Part shown: positions 42,095 to 53,264 of the stretch, one piece after another
Numbering within the stretch: the stretch's first letter is position 1
How the letters are laid out: each line of letters starts with the position of its first letter
DNA from: Diploptera punctata
Lineage: Eukaryota; Arthropoda; Insecta; Blattodea; Blaberidae
Assembly: GCA_030220185.1 (NCBI GenBank)
Contig: JASPKZ010010273.1
Coordinates: 1,776,501 to 1,840,500, forward strand
Direction of reading: 5' to 3'
Length of the DNA stretch: 64,000 nucleotides
Program-made: the position numbers and the translations under genes
Notes under the pieces: generated by a model
Told to the model about the DNA's origin: nothing
Databases searched by the model: none
Seen by the model: the letters and a program-made list of their open reading frames with translations, nothing else

Positions 42095-43022
42095 TAACTA
42101 ACTCACTGGATACTTCGAACTCGTAGGTCCATGACCGAGCGGACATAAGCTCTCCATACATCCCTCTGCTGAGCCGATGTTTTCCAATCATCCCCAGTAT
42201 AATCAAATTTCCTCAAATCGTTGTTAATGTTTGCTCCCAGCTCATTCTTGGTCTACCAATGGGCATTTTCCCTCTGTCTTTCCTACAAGACGCTTCCATG
42301 CACCTCTTTTATTCCCCATTCGTGCCACATGTCTTGCCCATCGCAGTCTACGAGACTTAACTGTTCTTATTATATCTGGCTTCTTATAAAAGCAATATAG
42401 GCATAGTTCACTGTTATGTAATCTTCTCCATTCACTTGTTTGTTCATCTCTCTTTGGTCCAAAATTTTTCCTGATCCGATTGAGGGTCTTTCCACTTTTC
42501 AGCGGTTGCCCTTTTACCAGCCGGCTGCTGGCCCTTCACATCCACATGTGTCAATCACAGAGGTAGATGATCAACAGCCAGTGTAGGGGTGACATGTGGT
42601 TAGCATGTCGAGTCCCCCAGCCGTTGCAGCTTGTTCCTCAACCTGGAGCCGCTACTTATTGTAGCTACCCAATTGCCTCACGATGCTAGGTGGGCACCGG
42701 TCCCATACTGGCCGAAATACCATGAGAAAATGTCTTCCCCCATGGAGACTCGAACCAGCGCAAGTCCCTTAGCTCTGCGCCAAGGCTTCCTACCTTAACC
42801 TAAGAACTTTATTCTCAAATACTCGTAATCTCCTTTCCTCCCTTAAAGTAAGAGTCCATGTTTCGCATCCATATAATATAACTAGTAGAATAGCAGTTTT
42901 GTACATTTTCAGTTTAACGTTTTTTGAAAGAAGTTGGGGCGACAAGAGTCCCTGTACGTAATGTATAATAGCATGCATTTCCAGAATTGTGTCTATGTTT
43001 AATTTCTTTGTGCATTTCATTC
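42095..43022 (-). pseudogene. LINE-G 3' tail split by a SINE-B
   Basis: Two collinear pieces. 42095-42482 gives the end block (RRLRWARHVARMGNKRGAW...). 42800-43020 gives MKCTKKLNIDTILEMHAIIH, LLSPQLLSKNVKLKMYKTAI, YGCETWTLTLREERRLRVFE. The fragment therefore goes further 5' than most LINE-G tails. A SINE-B fills the gap. Confidence 0.87.
42490..42799 (-). mobile_element. SINE-B inserted in LINE-G tail
   Basis: On minus: AGGTAGGAAGCCTTGGCGCA, CTTGCGCTGGTTCGAGTCTC (box B), CCCAGCCGTTGCAGC inverted, and the GATGTGAAGGGCCAGCAGCC end. The 3' terminus is diverged, so the left edge is approximate. Confidence 0.8.
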
Positions 43023-43500
43023 CACTACTACTACAGTCAGATTCAACCTAGGAAGTTACTGTGTGTTTGAAATAGGAAATTGGATTGCCATTTTAACGGT
43101 ATTTTCTTGAGAGAAATCCTTAAATAAAACTGAAGTATGCAACACAGCAGGTACAGAGTTGTAAGTTGTAGCCGTCCAAGCTACCCCCTCTTAAAGAAAA
43201 AAAAACAGTTACCATTTGTCACTGAGCTCGTGGCCCGTACTATCCTGTGTGAAAGTGTCGACTCTCATATTTACTATAAAACTAGTCTGCGTGTCGTAAA
43301 AGAAAAACTATGTTTTTAAATGTATAGTACATAGATTTGGAAAAAGTACTGCTAACCTTGCCCCTCCACCCGTCCCTAAACAAACAAATACCGTTATTAT
43401 AGGTTTGGCAACATATACCTCCTGTGCGTAGTGGTACACTGGCTTAGCACGTAAGGTCTGTAGTAACTTCCTGGGTTGAATTAGAGTGTACACTACTATT
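43023..43500. other. Unassigned stretch
   Basis: Nothing certain. The GTGGTACACTGGCTTAGCAC word near 43430 looks tRNA-like but has no good box B. Confidence 0.35.
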
Positions 43501-43506
43501 AAACAC

Positions 43507-43594
<88 letters not shown>

Positions 43595-43655
43595 CCTAAT
43601 AATAATAATAATAATAAACCTAATAATAATAATAATAATAATAATAAGAATAAGA
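43507..43655. repeat. (TAA)n microsatellite with AAACC interruptions
   Basis: Long AAT/TAA run, interrupted twice by AAACC. Confidence 0.97.
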
Positions 43656-43789
43656 ATAATGGATCTGGTTGCTCAATAGAAATAGGAGAGGCAACTCTGC
43701 CTACAATTCTCAGCTTCTTAAGGTATTATATATAATGCTTTACATACATTCAAGATTAAAGACACCGAACTTTCTTCCTTAGAAGAACA

Positions 43790-44048
43790 AAAGGCTGCAC
43801 AAGATTGGATCGGATAAATAATGAAGATATAAGAACAGAGTTAAATATATGTCCACTAAATGATACAATCAAGGAATGCATAAATGGTTTAGACATGTAG
43901 AAAGAATGAATGTAACAAGATTACCAAAAGCAGCATTTAACTACAAGCCAAGAGGTTCAAAGAATGTAGGAAGACCAGTGAAAAGATGGACAGGACAACT
44001 GTGAGGCGGAAGAGGCAATTTGCCTAGCCCGTGAAGTGAAGAACAACT
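43790..44048 (+). pseudogene. RTE-like LINE C-terminal fragment
   Basis: Reads GCTRLDRINNEDIRTELNIC-like, then KWFRHVERMNVTRLPKAAFN, YKPRGSKNVGRPVKRWTGQL and the short GRGNLPSP end. It parallels the last part of the RTE-like element at 37923 (RIRNEDIREELKVQ...ADAL...GNCLIPG). Diverged, one family member. Confidence 0.8.
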
Positions 44049-44049
44049 T

Positions 44050-44638
44050 AGGTAAAATTTTATGTACTAAAAATTAATGTTGAAAAATAGTATAATGAGC
44101 AGAAAGCCTTTTTTTATTAAATCAGTTGGACGATGTTATGCATCAACAGGCTAAGCGACATTTAAAAAATTGAGCCATCTGTTTGACTGGCTCATGAAGT
44201 ATGTATACGCACACATTTAGCGCCAAATCAATAAATATATGCTAGCCTTATTATTAAATAAAAATGTCAACGCCATCAGTCTTCTCAGAGATTCTGTGTT
44301 TTGCAAAAACAGCTATGAAACCAGATCTTCATAGGTGCTAATCTAAATTTTACATCATATAGCTAATCGCCAAATGCTTCCGCTCTTAAATTGTTGATTC
44401 AACTGTTAAAAAAGGAAAATAACTTGCAATATACAGTATTGTTAGTTTGGCCCTACAATAAATAGTGACGATTGGCTTAAACTTTAAACGTATTTTTCTC
44501 GAAATCTATATGATGTCGCATAGTAGGTTGATGCATAACGCTGTACAATTATAAATAACTTGTTTACTATTTTATACACATAATAAATAAAGAAGTTGCT
44601 CAATGATTTTTGTGGGATCTAACAATATCATTTAGATG
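44050..44638. other. Unassigned AT-rich stretch
   Basis: Nothing recognisable. Confidence 0.4.
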
Positions 44639-44968
44639 ATCCATCCATCCATAGCAATTCTGCCCGAGGGCAGGTTGTTCAATGCAATCATAGCATTTTC
44701 ATGCTATGCTTTGCAGCTTTACTAGGGAATTATAGGTGTGGTAGCGTCCCGTTGCTTTCCACACCGGTGAAGGATGATGATAAGGATGATGATGATGGCC
44801 GGATGATATTTAGGGGAACCTTGGGCCCTAAGCTTCCTCAAATTTGCCTTACAGGTGAGGAAAAACCCCGAAAAAACTTCACCCAGGAGCCTGTCCCGAC
44901 CGGGAATCGAACCCGGGCCCGCTGCGTGACAAGGCAGCACGCTACCTCGAGACCACAGCGGTAGACTA
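44639..44968 (-). mobile_element. SINE-A
   Basis: Full length on minus, CAGGCTCCTGGG subtype, with box B GGTTCGATTCCCGG. It ends with the CCATCCATCCATAGCAATTC word. Confidence 0.9.
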
Positions 44969-45088
44969 TTTTGATGTTACACATTGCTATTCTTGTATTA
45001 GGAAGTAAATAACGTTTCATTTGCATAAACATTATACGTACTGTACTATCTAATTTTTACTATGTATCCTTTTTTTTAGTTTATTTTT

Positions 45089-45413
45089 CTCCATGGGTTG
45101 TAGGCCTATAAGGCTTATGGCCTACCACCCGGCTGCTGACCTCACATGTTTTAATCACAGAGGTAGATGATCATCCAACCAGTGTAGGAGGGACATGTGG
45201 TCAGCATGTCGGGTCCCCCCAGATATTTTCTGAACCTGGAGTCGCTACTTATTGTAGCTACCCAAATGCCTCACGATGCTGGGTGGGTACCAGTACCATA
45301 CTGGCCGAAATACCACGAGAAAATTTCTTCCCCCATGGAGACTCTAAGCAGCGCAATTCCCGTAGGTCTGCGTCAAGGCAACTTGCCTGAACCACTCGGC
45401 TACGGCGCGGGAT
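45089..45413 (-). mobile_element. SINE-B
   Basis: Minus: ATCCCGCGCCGTAGCCGAGT head, then TCTCCATGGGGGAAGAAATT, GTGAGGCATTTGGGTAGCTA and GGGGGGACCCGACATGCTGA, ending CCATGGAG. Near complete; box B is mutated (GCTTAGAGTCTCC). Confidence 0.83.
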
Positions 45414-45529
45414 TTCTTTTTAGTTACGGAAGGCAAATACTAACGTACACTTGTCACATTGTAAGTAAATTTCAGATCATTGCACAAGATGCAGCGCAAA
45501 GCCTGTAGTATATATATATGTATGTGTGT

Positions 45530-45650
45530 ATACAGGGTGTAACATAACTCAACGGCAAAATTTCAGGAATGAGTTCCTCATATGGTGAGAATAAAAAAGT
45601 GTATTACAACATGGGGTCCGGAAATTGATAATTACAGAGTTATTCGAACT
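45530..45650. mobile_element. Possible transposon terminus
   Basis: Starts TATACAGGGTGTAACATAAC, a sequence like those that begin many insect transposon ends, followed by ~110 bp with no second end seen. Weak call based on general resemblance only. Confidence 0.3.
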
Positions 45651-45654
45651 TTTA

Positions 45655-45775
45655 TGAATGGAGGATTTGATCCATGGTTTTTCCATCCTAAAAACTTATC
45701 GGCTCCGACAGGGTTTGAATCGGGGATACCCGGGATTAGAGGCAAGAAACATAACCACTAGACCACCGAGGTGAC
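45655..45775 (-). mobile_element. tRNA-like SINE head (SINE-D type)
   Basis: Minus: CCTCGGTGGTCTAGTGGTTA (box A), GGTATCCCCGATTCAAACCC (box B region), then ATGGAAAAACCATGG. This matches the SINE-D start only. Confidence 0.65.
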
Positions 45776-46320
45776 CATAGCCTATACTGTTTTGCAGAAA
45801 CAAATCAAAATCACCACCGTGGTCTTTTATTTTTTATTGTTTCCATTACAACTATTAGAAAATTAAGAGAAACGTCATGGTTTAAATTTTCTTTCTGTAA
45901 TCTAAGCAAACTCTTGCTGAGTTTTCCTATTTACTGAAGGTCTCTCTCCATCTCTGTGACACAGACTTTTCTCTAAATTATGATAAAATCTGGTTACTTA
46001 TTCTTCATGTTTAATCGGACATATGACATAGAAAACAGTCTTTATTTTTTATTGTATCTACTATCTCCTCTATACACCGCACGTAAACAATTTGGATTAT
46101 ATAATTTTCTCTAATCATCATTTTCATTAATTGGACCCAACATTTTTTCCTTTTCCAATTTTTCCATCAGATTTTTTTGTTCATTGAGAGACATTTCTCA
46201 GCAATCAGGACTTCTGGATTATCTGTAGCATATTATCTTTGCATTGTTGTATATAAATGTTTATTTGTTATATATATATTCTTTTGGTAGCTGGTTATTA
46301 TTTCGTATCTTATTGGTTCT
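45776..46320. other. Unassigned AT-rich stretch
   Basis: Nothing recognisable. Confidence 0.4.
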
Positions 46321-46323
46321 CTC

Positions 46324-46566
<243 letters not shown>

Positions 46567-46567
<1 letters not shown>

Positions 46568-46888
46568 GTCCACCGCCTTGTCACGCAGCGGACCCGGAAT
46601 CGATCCCCGGTCGGGGCCGTTTTTCTGGGTTGAGGTTTTTATCTGGGTTTTTCCTCACCTATAAGACAAATGTCAGGAAAACTTTAAGGCCCAAACGGTC
46701 CCCGAACTCATATGACCATCATCATCATCCTTCTCATTTTCATCTTCATCATCACCCTTCACCGGTGTGGGAAGCAACGGGAAGCTACCACACCTACAGT
46801 TCCCTAATAAAGCTGCAAGCATAGCATGAAAATGCTATGATTGCAGTGAAGGACCTGCCTTCGGGCAGAATTAGTATGGATGGATGGA
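46567..46888 (+). mobile_element. SINE-A inside a (TTA)n microsatellite
   Basis: The head is shortened (GTCCACCGCCTTGTCACGCA), with full body and ATGGATGGATGG end. TTA repeats flank both sides. Confidence 0.88.
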
Positions 46889-46923
46889 TTATCATTATTA
46901 TTATTATATTATTATTATTATTA

Positions 46924-46958
<35 letters not shown>

Positions 46959-46962
46959 ATAT
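46889..46962. repeat. (ATT)n microsatellite
   Basis: Imperfect ATT repeats right of the SINE-A. Confidence 0.95.
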
Positions 46963-46979
46963 TCGATAGTATATTCTAT

Positions 46980-47250
46980 AAGATATAAGCAATTAAATTT
47001 ACATGGACATGTACGACGAATGCAAGAAGAAAGGTTACCCAGAAAAAAAAAAACATTTGAATGGTGCCATCTTGAAGAAGAAAGAAAGGAAGACCTCGAA
47101 ATTCACGGATGCAAGAAATAAGATCTGGAATGAGAACAAGAGGATTGAGGAGATGGAGTGGATGTATAGCGACGAATGGAGAAGGAAAATAAAACTTTAG
47201 GAGCAGAAATATGTATAAACATTGAAAATCTATATATAAATAAAGACATT
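46980..47250 (+). pseudogene. LINE C-terminal fragment with (TTA)n tail
   Basis: Reads RYKQLNLHGHVRRMQEERLP, then a basic stretch, a WNENKRIEEMEW-like segment and SDEWRRKIKL. The HGHVRRM block is equivalent to GHVARM of LINE-G. Ends in AATAAAGACA and the (TTA)n at 47251-47312, a likely polyadenylation-like end and tail. Confidence 0.7.
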
Positions 47251-47312
47251 TTATTATTATTATTATTATTATTATTACTGTTATTATTATTGTTATTATT
47301 ACTATTATTATT
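47251..47312. repeat. (TTA)n microsatellite
   Basis: Imperfect TTA repeats at the LINE fragment's 3' end. Confidence 0.95.
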
Positions 47313-47624
47313 AGGTGATACTAAAAGAAGGAAAAAATTGACAGGCTTACATTCACTAGGTCTCCTTTGTATGGTCTGTGATGTGAAATGTAATCTGACC
47401 GCCTGTAGGCTCAGCCGACGGCCAGTCCAAGAATCATTGTAATGACTCGTCTGTCACAGAGCGCCAACGCTATCACTGTTACGTCATGTAGATAACGACG
47501 GCTTTATTAAAGAATGAAGCTATTCCATTCGTAAAATCTCCTTCTTTGCATAATAATAGCAGCTACGGTACAATATTTTTTCCCCCAACAAAATGTTGTA
47601 AACTGCATAAATCCTTACTTAGTT
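47313..47624. other. Unassigned stretch
   Basis: Nothing recognisable. Confidence 0.4.
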
Positions 47625-48000
47625 ACTCACTGGCACTATCGAACCCCCAGGTTCAAGGCCGCGCGGACATAATCTCTCCATACATCCCTATCCTGAGCTA
47701 ATGCTTTCCAATCATTTCTTGCATAATCTACTTCCCTCAAATCATAGTTAATGCATTCTCCCATCCCATTCTTGGTCTACCAACTGGGCGTTTTCCTCTG
47801 GTTTTCGATGCACGTCTTTCATTCCCTATTCGTGCCACATGTCCTGCCCATCGAAGTCTACGATACTTAACTTATTATATCTGGCTTCCTATAAAGACCA
47901 TGTAGTTCACTATTATATAGTTTTCTCCATTCACCTGTCTGTTCATCTCCCTTTGGTCCAAATATTTTCCTAAGAACTTTATTTTCAAATAGCATAAAAT
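47625..48000 (-). pseudogene. LINE-G 3' tail
   Basis: Minus: ENKVLRKIFGPKGDEQTGEW, RRLDGQDMWHE (mutated RRLRWAGHVAR), and the CCTGGGGGTTCGATAGTGCC end on minus. About 375 bp, moderately preserved. Confidence 0.85.
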
Positions 48001-48166
48001 CTTACTTAAAGAATTTCTTATTGGCGTAATTTTTAAATTTTCATAAATAATGTTACTAGTAAAATTATATAAAATTTGTTATTTTTTTGCTAAGAAACTT
48101 TCGTTCAGACTCTTAGAAAATATATTCATACACACTGTTGCTTTTATTTAATTATTATTTATAGGT

Positions 48167-48489
48167 CCACCGCTGTGGTCTCGAGGTAGCTTGCTGCCTT
48201 GTCACACAGCGGGCCCGGGTTCGATTCCCTGTCGGGACAGGCTCCTAGGTGAGTTTCTTTTTCGGGGTTTTTCCTCACCTGTAAGACAAATGTCAGGAAG
48301 CTTGGGGCCCAATGGTCCCCGAAAATCATCCAGCCATCATCATCCTTATCAGTATCATCCTTCACCGGTGTGGAAAGAAACAGGAAGCTACCATACTTAT
48401 AGTTCTCTAGTAAAGCTGCAAAGCATAGCATGAAAATGCTATGTTTGCAGTGAACGACCTGCTCTCGGGCAGAATTACTATTGATTGGA
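48167..48489 (+). mobile_element. SINE-A
   Basis: Full length; CAGGCTCCTAGG subtype. ATTATTTATAG before and ATTATTTGTAG after form a 10/11 target duplication. Confidence 0.9.
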
Positions 48490-48527
48490 ATTATTTGTAG
48501 ATGCAAAGTAAAGCATTAAACTATAAG

Positions 48528-48785
48528 TAATTGGCAGATGCCGTCGTCCTGAACTAGGTTAATTTTTAAAAACTTTTAAGAACTGTAGGCCTTTCGAAAA
48601 CCGGCTTCCATTATCAGCAGCAGGATATGTGCTGGAAGACCGCTGATGCCAAAAGCGTCGCAAAACAACAACAGTTAATAGCGCATATTTTTCGCTGATG
48701 ATTGAAGCTGGTTTCCGAAAGCCCTAGAATTCTTAAAAGTTTAAAAAATCAACCTAGTTGAGGACGACGGCACCTGCCATGTATT
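48528..48785. mobile_element. PLE-2-like foldback of the terminal region
   Basis: Left arm (GGCAGATGCCGTCGTCCTGA... to about 48620) and right arm (about 48700-48780, ending CGACGACGGCACCTGCC on plus, one extra residue apart) are inverted copies. The arms are related to the PLE-2 termini (compare 14945-15047). The centre is ~80 bp, and no coding sequence is left. Confidence 0.72.
48582..48621 (-). ncRNA. Hammerhead-like motif in PLE-2-like foldback
   Basis: Minus: stem I GCUG/CAGU, core CUGAUAA (G8 changed), extra U, stem II GGAAG/UUUUC, GAAA, stem III AGGCCU, cleavage after A. The right arm (near 48700-48740) keeps CUGAUGA and GAAA but has a poor stem I. Confidence 0.45.
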
Positions 48786-49079
48786 TATTTTAATATTTTA
48801 CTTTGTGAATATTTACCTGAACGAAATTTTAATATGAACTTTATCAGTATTTATAGATGCTTTAACATCTATAATTATTACACGTACACAATATTCAGTT
48901 GTATCCTATTGGTTAAAATAGGTACTTAGATTGTGATTTAATGACGGCCTTTAGCAAATTAGGTCATTATAGCCTTAACTCTAATGTGGACATGAAATGA
49001 CCCAAAAAATGTTACCTCTTATTTCAGGCTTGAGATGTTTTATTGCGATAAATCTATGCCCGGGACCGCAGTTTTATTT
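48786..49079. other. Unassigned stretch
   Basis: Nothing recognisable. Confidence 0.4.
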
Positions 49080-49200
49080 TCCTACAGAAGGAAATCATAT
49101 CCAGGATTTATACATCCTCATAAAGCCATCGATACCGGTAGGATTTGAACCCTAGTACCTTGTAATCAGATGCGACAATTGTAACTAATTAGTCCATCAG
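49080..49200 (-). mobile_element. tRNA-like SINE head (SINE-D type)
   Basis: Minus: TACTGATGGACTAATTAGTT, GGGTTCAAATCCTACCGG (box B), ATCGATGGC and ATCCTGGATATGATTTCC. Only the head and first ~60 bp remain. Confidence 0.6.
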
Positions 49201-49234
49201 TACCCAACAGTAGGTTATGAATTTCTATAAATAA

Positions 49235-49800
49235 TATAATTAAATGTGTTGAAGAATTTAAATATCTTGGATCTATAATAGATAAATCTGGTTCTTGTGA
49301 AAAATATATTATTAACAGAGTAAATTGTGCAAGGAAGGCGATTAGATCCCTGAATGGCCTTTTATGGAATAGAAATTGGACCAGAAAAAAAAAAGAGATT
49401 ATGCAGACAATAATAGAAAGTATACTTACATATGGATCAGAAAACTGGAAAATAAATGAAAGGATGCAGAAAAGAATTACGGAGAAGTATGAGAATATCC
49501 AGCCTACAACATATTCGAAATACATATATCAGACATGAAATGGATGCACAAGAACTGTTATCGATAGGATAACAAAGAGAGCTCTACAGGGGTATGGACA
49601 TGTACAACGGATGTCGGAAGACCAGTGGCCTAAACAGGCGTTGGATTGGATGGTACCAGGCAGAAGGAAGTGGGGGAGAAGTAGAAGAGCATGGTATGAG
49701 GGAATATATGATGCCATGATGAAGAGGGGTATGGAAGATGGACAATGGGAAGATAGGAATCTCTGGAAAGCAGGAATCAAGGGCAAACTGCTGTAAAGTG
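49235..49800 (+). pseudogene. LINE reverse transcriptase C-terminus
   Basis: Reads CVEEFKYLGSIIDKSGSCEK, YIINRVNCARKAIRSLNGLL, IIESILTYGSENWKINERMQ, then after a stop GYGHVQRMSEDQWPKQALDW and MVPGRRKWGRSRRAWYEGIY, ending near 49795. FKYLG, YGSENW and HVQRM are the usual post-RT landmarks. It belongs to a family distinct from LINE-G. Confidence 0.85.
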
Positions 49801-49939
49801 GAAAGCCTGTATTAAGTATTAAGTAAATTTTTTGTCAAGTATTTTCTGCAGAAGTTCATTGATTTCATTCTAATGGTATGAAATTATGATTGTGATGAAG
49901 TGGTTACGATTAATGAAATTCCAATCCAGTGTTCCCATG

Positions 49940-50110
49940 ACTCCTTCTTCTTAATCATAATTTATAGGATTTTCATCCGGTTTATTTCCAAAATCACTCC
50001 TCGGAGGAAGACGTATTGGATGTGCATTCACTGTCTATCCATCTCTTGGCTGGTCTCCCTCTTGTTCTTCTCCCGCCATAGCCTGTCCCAAGCCAGGTTG
50101 AAAAGGGTGA
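49940..50110 (-). pseudogene. LINE-F C-terminal fragment
   Basis: Minus reads GRRTRGRPAKRWIDSE-like residues with SSEE then a short tail (TTATTTCCAAAATCACTCCT on plus). The copy at 54640-54860 is longer and shows the same words. Confidence 0.65.
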
Positions 50111-50129
50111 GGGGGGACGAGTAACACCT

Positions 50130-50420
50130 CTTAAAAAAACCTTGGTTCAGCTTGCCCAGCTGATAGTAGGCCTACGATGTGAGTGCCCCTTGCCAGGGTT
50201 ACGTTGAAGACCTCAACGGCAGGTACAGCGGAGAAGGAGTCATCCGGTCGGTGTACCTGACGGAGAGGCAACTCTACATCTACTGCTTGAAGATTGACAA
50301 ACGGGCGGATGGGGTTTGTTAGTCCTGCAAAGACAACTCCGAAATGAAACGGGGCAGGCTGAGCTCTGGAGCTGGGTGAAGCAATCGGCCTAAGGAGGAA
50401 ACCCCGAATAATCAATCCGC
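50130..50420. other. GC-richer segment of unknown origin
   Basis: About 290 bp with higher GC than its surroundings (AACTCCGAAATGAAACGGGG, AGGAGGAAACCCCGAATAAT). Might be a LINE 5' untranslated part, but I see no match inside the window. Confidence 0.3.
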
Positions 50421-50688
50421 CATGAAAAGGGCTAGCAACTCACTTCAAGGTATATCTTATACATTGCTCGCAGTCCCAAGGATCAAGCCTCGGATCAAAG
50501 ACGGAAACATAATGCGACAAAAAAAATGTTTCCATGATGACTGAGGAAAATCAGATAAGACTCAATCAGATCGGGTTGGGTCCGGACTATAACATTAGGA
50601 ATCTCCCGTATAGGCCTATAATGTAGGCTAAGTCTTAAATCAATTTGAAAACAAGGAAACTTTCAATAATTGCCTACATGCCGAAACC
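50421..50688. other. Unassigned
   Basis: Nothing recognisable. Confidence 0.4.
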
Positions 50689-51052
50689 TACCTTGAAATT
50701 TCTTCCAGAGAAGCGTTGTGATGTACAAACGCTGTGTCCAAAAAAATCTGCCGTTTTTAACTGTAAGGCACTAAAATCCAACGCCAAATCTCTCATTTAA
50801 ATTATAGGCAAGTAATACAACATCTGAATTGGTAGATTGGATAACCCCCACTACCTGCCGTCCGCGCCATGTTTCGCCTCATATCACACTGCCTTGCTCT
50901 TACAGGGAGTCTATCTGATCCGTACTGGGGGTTGACATTGCTTGATTGTGGCTTAGATTTCTGTACTTTGCAATTAAAAACGGCAGCTTCTTTTTTGGCA
51001 CGGCTTTGGTACATGACAATGCTTCTCTGGGGAAATTTCAAGGTAAGTTTTG
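50689..51052. repeat. Inverted repeat with coding-like arms
   Basis: Left arm (about 50689-50765) and right arm (about 50965-51052) are reverse complements at ~80% (AAACCTACCTTGAAATTTC against GAAATTTCAAGGTAAGTTTT). On minus the right arm reads KKEAAVFNCKVQKS; on plus the left arm reads KKSAVFNCKALKS. Each arm ends on a splice-donor-like AAGGTARGTTT. Might be two inverted copies of an exon end or of a THAP-like transposon segment; the Cys pattern is too short to decide. Confidence 0.55.
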
Positions 51053-51189
51053 ATTTACAATACTTGACAATTTCCTAGTAAATTAGGCCTATATCGTAAT
51101 TAGTTTAATACCTTCGTTGTCAATAAATTCCATCGACCTTTTTTTTAATATGATAGGCCATAGATAGGGGTTAGTTATTTCACTCGTAT

Positions 51190-51590
51190 TTAAAGAAGCT
51201 AGAATAAGGTTCTCAGGAAAAAAATTTGGGCCAAAAAGAGATGAACAGACAGGTGAATGGAGAAAACTACATAATAGTAAGCTACATTATATGTATAGGA
51301 AGCCAAATATAATAAGAACAGTTAAGTCTCGTAGGCTGCTATGGACAGGGCATGTGGCATGTATGGGGATGAAAGAGGTGCATGGAAGCTTCTGGTAGGA
51401 AAACCAATGGGAAAACGCTCAGTTGGTAAACCAAGAATGAGTGGGAGAATAACATCCATGATTTGAGGGAAGTAGATTATACAGGTGATGATTGGAAAAC
51501 ATTAGCTCAGGATAGGGATGTATGGAGAACTTATGTCCGCACGGTCATGAAACTACTGGTTCGATATAGTCAGTGAGTTAGTTCCATAAA
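51190..51590 (+). pseudogene. LINE-G 3' tail
   Basis: Reads NKVLRKKIWAKKRDEQTGEW-like, then SRRLLWTGHVACMG, and ends VWRTYVRTVMKLL with GGTTCGATATAGTCAGTGAG. About 400 bp, several indels. Confidence 0.85.
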
Positions 51591-51887
51591 AGACAAAAAT
51601 AACAGTCTGTCGGTTCAGTTCCGGATTAACATTTAACATTTTAACACAGTTACTGTAGGCTATATAGGCCTACGTTATTTTTAAATAATGCTTTTTTTTA
51701 AAAGCAGGTCTAGTATTTGTCATTTTTACCAAAAACTATTCATTCAAGATACGGAATTCGTTCACTTATTGTATTTTACGTCCTCCTACAATTATAAGGC
51801 GAAACTGATACATACAACAGAGGGTATTTTATATTAAAACTACTTCACATAGCTTAGAAATTAGGCTATGTTTACTGTAAACTAATT
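51591..51887. other. Unassigned
   Basis: Nothing recognisable. Confidence 0.4.
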
Positions 51888-52110
51888 TATTAACTCACTG
51901 GGATTATCGAACCCGTAGATTCTCGGCCGTGCGGACTTAAGATCTTAATACAACTTTATCCTGAGTTGATGTTTTTAATCATCCCCTATATAATTTACCT
52001 TTCTAAAATCATGGTTAATGTTATTCTCCCACCTCATTCTTGGCCTACCCATAGGGCGCTTTCCCTCTTGTTTCCCTACAAGGAGTTTCCATATCAGTAG
52101 TTAATTTTAA
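51888..52110 (-). pseudogene. LINE-G 3' tail, short
   Basis: Plus words AACTCACTGGGATTATCGAA, CCTCATTCTTGGCCTACCCA and CCCTACAAGGAGTTTCCATA are the inverse of the LINE-G end. About 220 bp. Confidence 0.8.
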
Positions 52111-52120
52111 AAATTGAATA

Positions 52121-52473
52121 TGCCGCTCCTCAGCCGAGCGGTTTAAGGCATCAAGCCTTGATGCAGAACTACAAGTCTTGCTATGGTTCGAGTTCCTACG
52201 GGGAAACATTTTTCTTATGAAATTTCGGCCAGCATGGGAACGGTTCCCACCCAGTATCGTGAGGAATTTGGATAGTTACAATAGCCTAAGTAGCGGCGAC
52301 GGGTTGAAAAAAAAACAGCTATAACGGCTAGGGAAGCCGACATACTGCCCATAGGCCTATGTTATCCCTATTCTGGCTGAATGATCATCCACTTCTGTGA
52401 ATATCAGATGTGGATGTGAGGCCAGAACTTGCCTTATAGGCCAAGGGCCTTTTAGACATATCCGTCAATGGAC
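52121..52473 (+). mobile_element. SINE-B
   Basis: Head TGCCGCTCCTCAGCCGAGCG, then GGTTTAAGGCATC. This is the best box A among SINE-B copies and resembles a Leu-type tRNA. The box-B position reads GGTTCGAGTTCC. The body and end match 22061-22370. Confidence 0.83.
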
Positions 52474-52529
52474 TGAAGTTAAAGTTGAACGTATGTCCAT
52501 ATTAATATATAATATAGGCCTACTGCTAA

Positions 52530-53160
52530 TACCCGGCGTGCGCTGCTACGCTTAAATGAATGAAAATTAATGTGCTTTTATGTTTAGTTAAATAAGGAAA
52601 AATAATTATAAATTTATATTTTTTTAGATATCCGTGCTGATTACCCGGCGTTGCCCGGGAATCTACTTATCCCGATCTTCTTGACATAGGCCTAAATAAG
52701 CTGAAATACGAAAATTAATGTATTTTATGTTTAGTTAAATAAGTAGGGGGAACAATTTATACCGTAATTCTTTTTAGATACCCCGTGCTGTTTACCCGGT
52801 GTTGTCCGGGAATCTACTCATCCGATCTTCTTGACATAAATTAGCTGAAAGACGAAAATTAATCTACTTCTTATGATTAGTTGAATAAGTAAAATGAAAA
52901 TAAATGTATAATCGTAATTATTTTGAGATTCCCCGTGCTGATTACCCGGTATTGCCCGGGAATCTACTTAGCTCAATCATCTTGGCATGAATGAGCTAAA
53001 AAACAAAATTCGTTATTGTGAGTCATCCGTAAAAGAATACCCGTCATGTGCTGCTATGCTTGCACAAGAATCCACGTAGGCCTACTTGTCTCATCTTCTT
53101 GGTATCAATGAAAGACAAAAATGGTAATTGTGATTTATCCGTAAGAGTTAAACATATGCT
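52530..53160 (+). repeat. Degenerate tandem repeat, ~145-bp unit, 4-5 copies
   Basis: Each unit begins near TACCCGGCGTTGCCCGGGAA (52650, 52795, 52945; weaker at 52537 and 53040). It then has ATCTTCTTGACAT, an AAGACGAAAATTAAT-like word and a TTTTTAGATACCCCGTGCTG end. Units differ by ~20-30%, so the array is old. A similar CCCGTGCTG/TACCCGGCG pattern is familiar from other insect repeats. Confidence 0.78.
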
Positions 53161-53264
53161 GTCGCGGACTTTTTTGTAGAGCTTTTTGAGATATTCAATT
53201 CTGTAATACAGTACATTAATTTAGTGCATTTGTTATGGTTTAGGTAGCGTAAGCCATTTAAGCG

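Noticed and set aside
43420..43490. tRNA or SINE head at GTGGTACACTGGCTTAGCAC
   Set aside because: Box-A-like only; the box B position (GGGTTGAATTAG) is poor, and no second copy is in the window.
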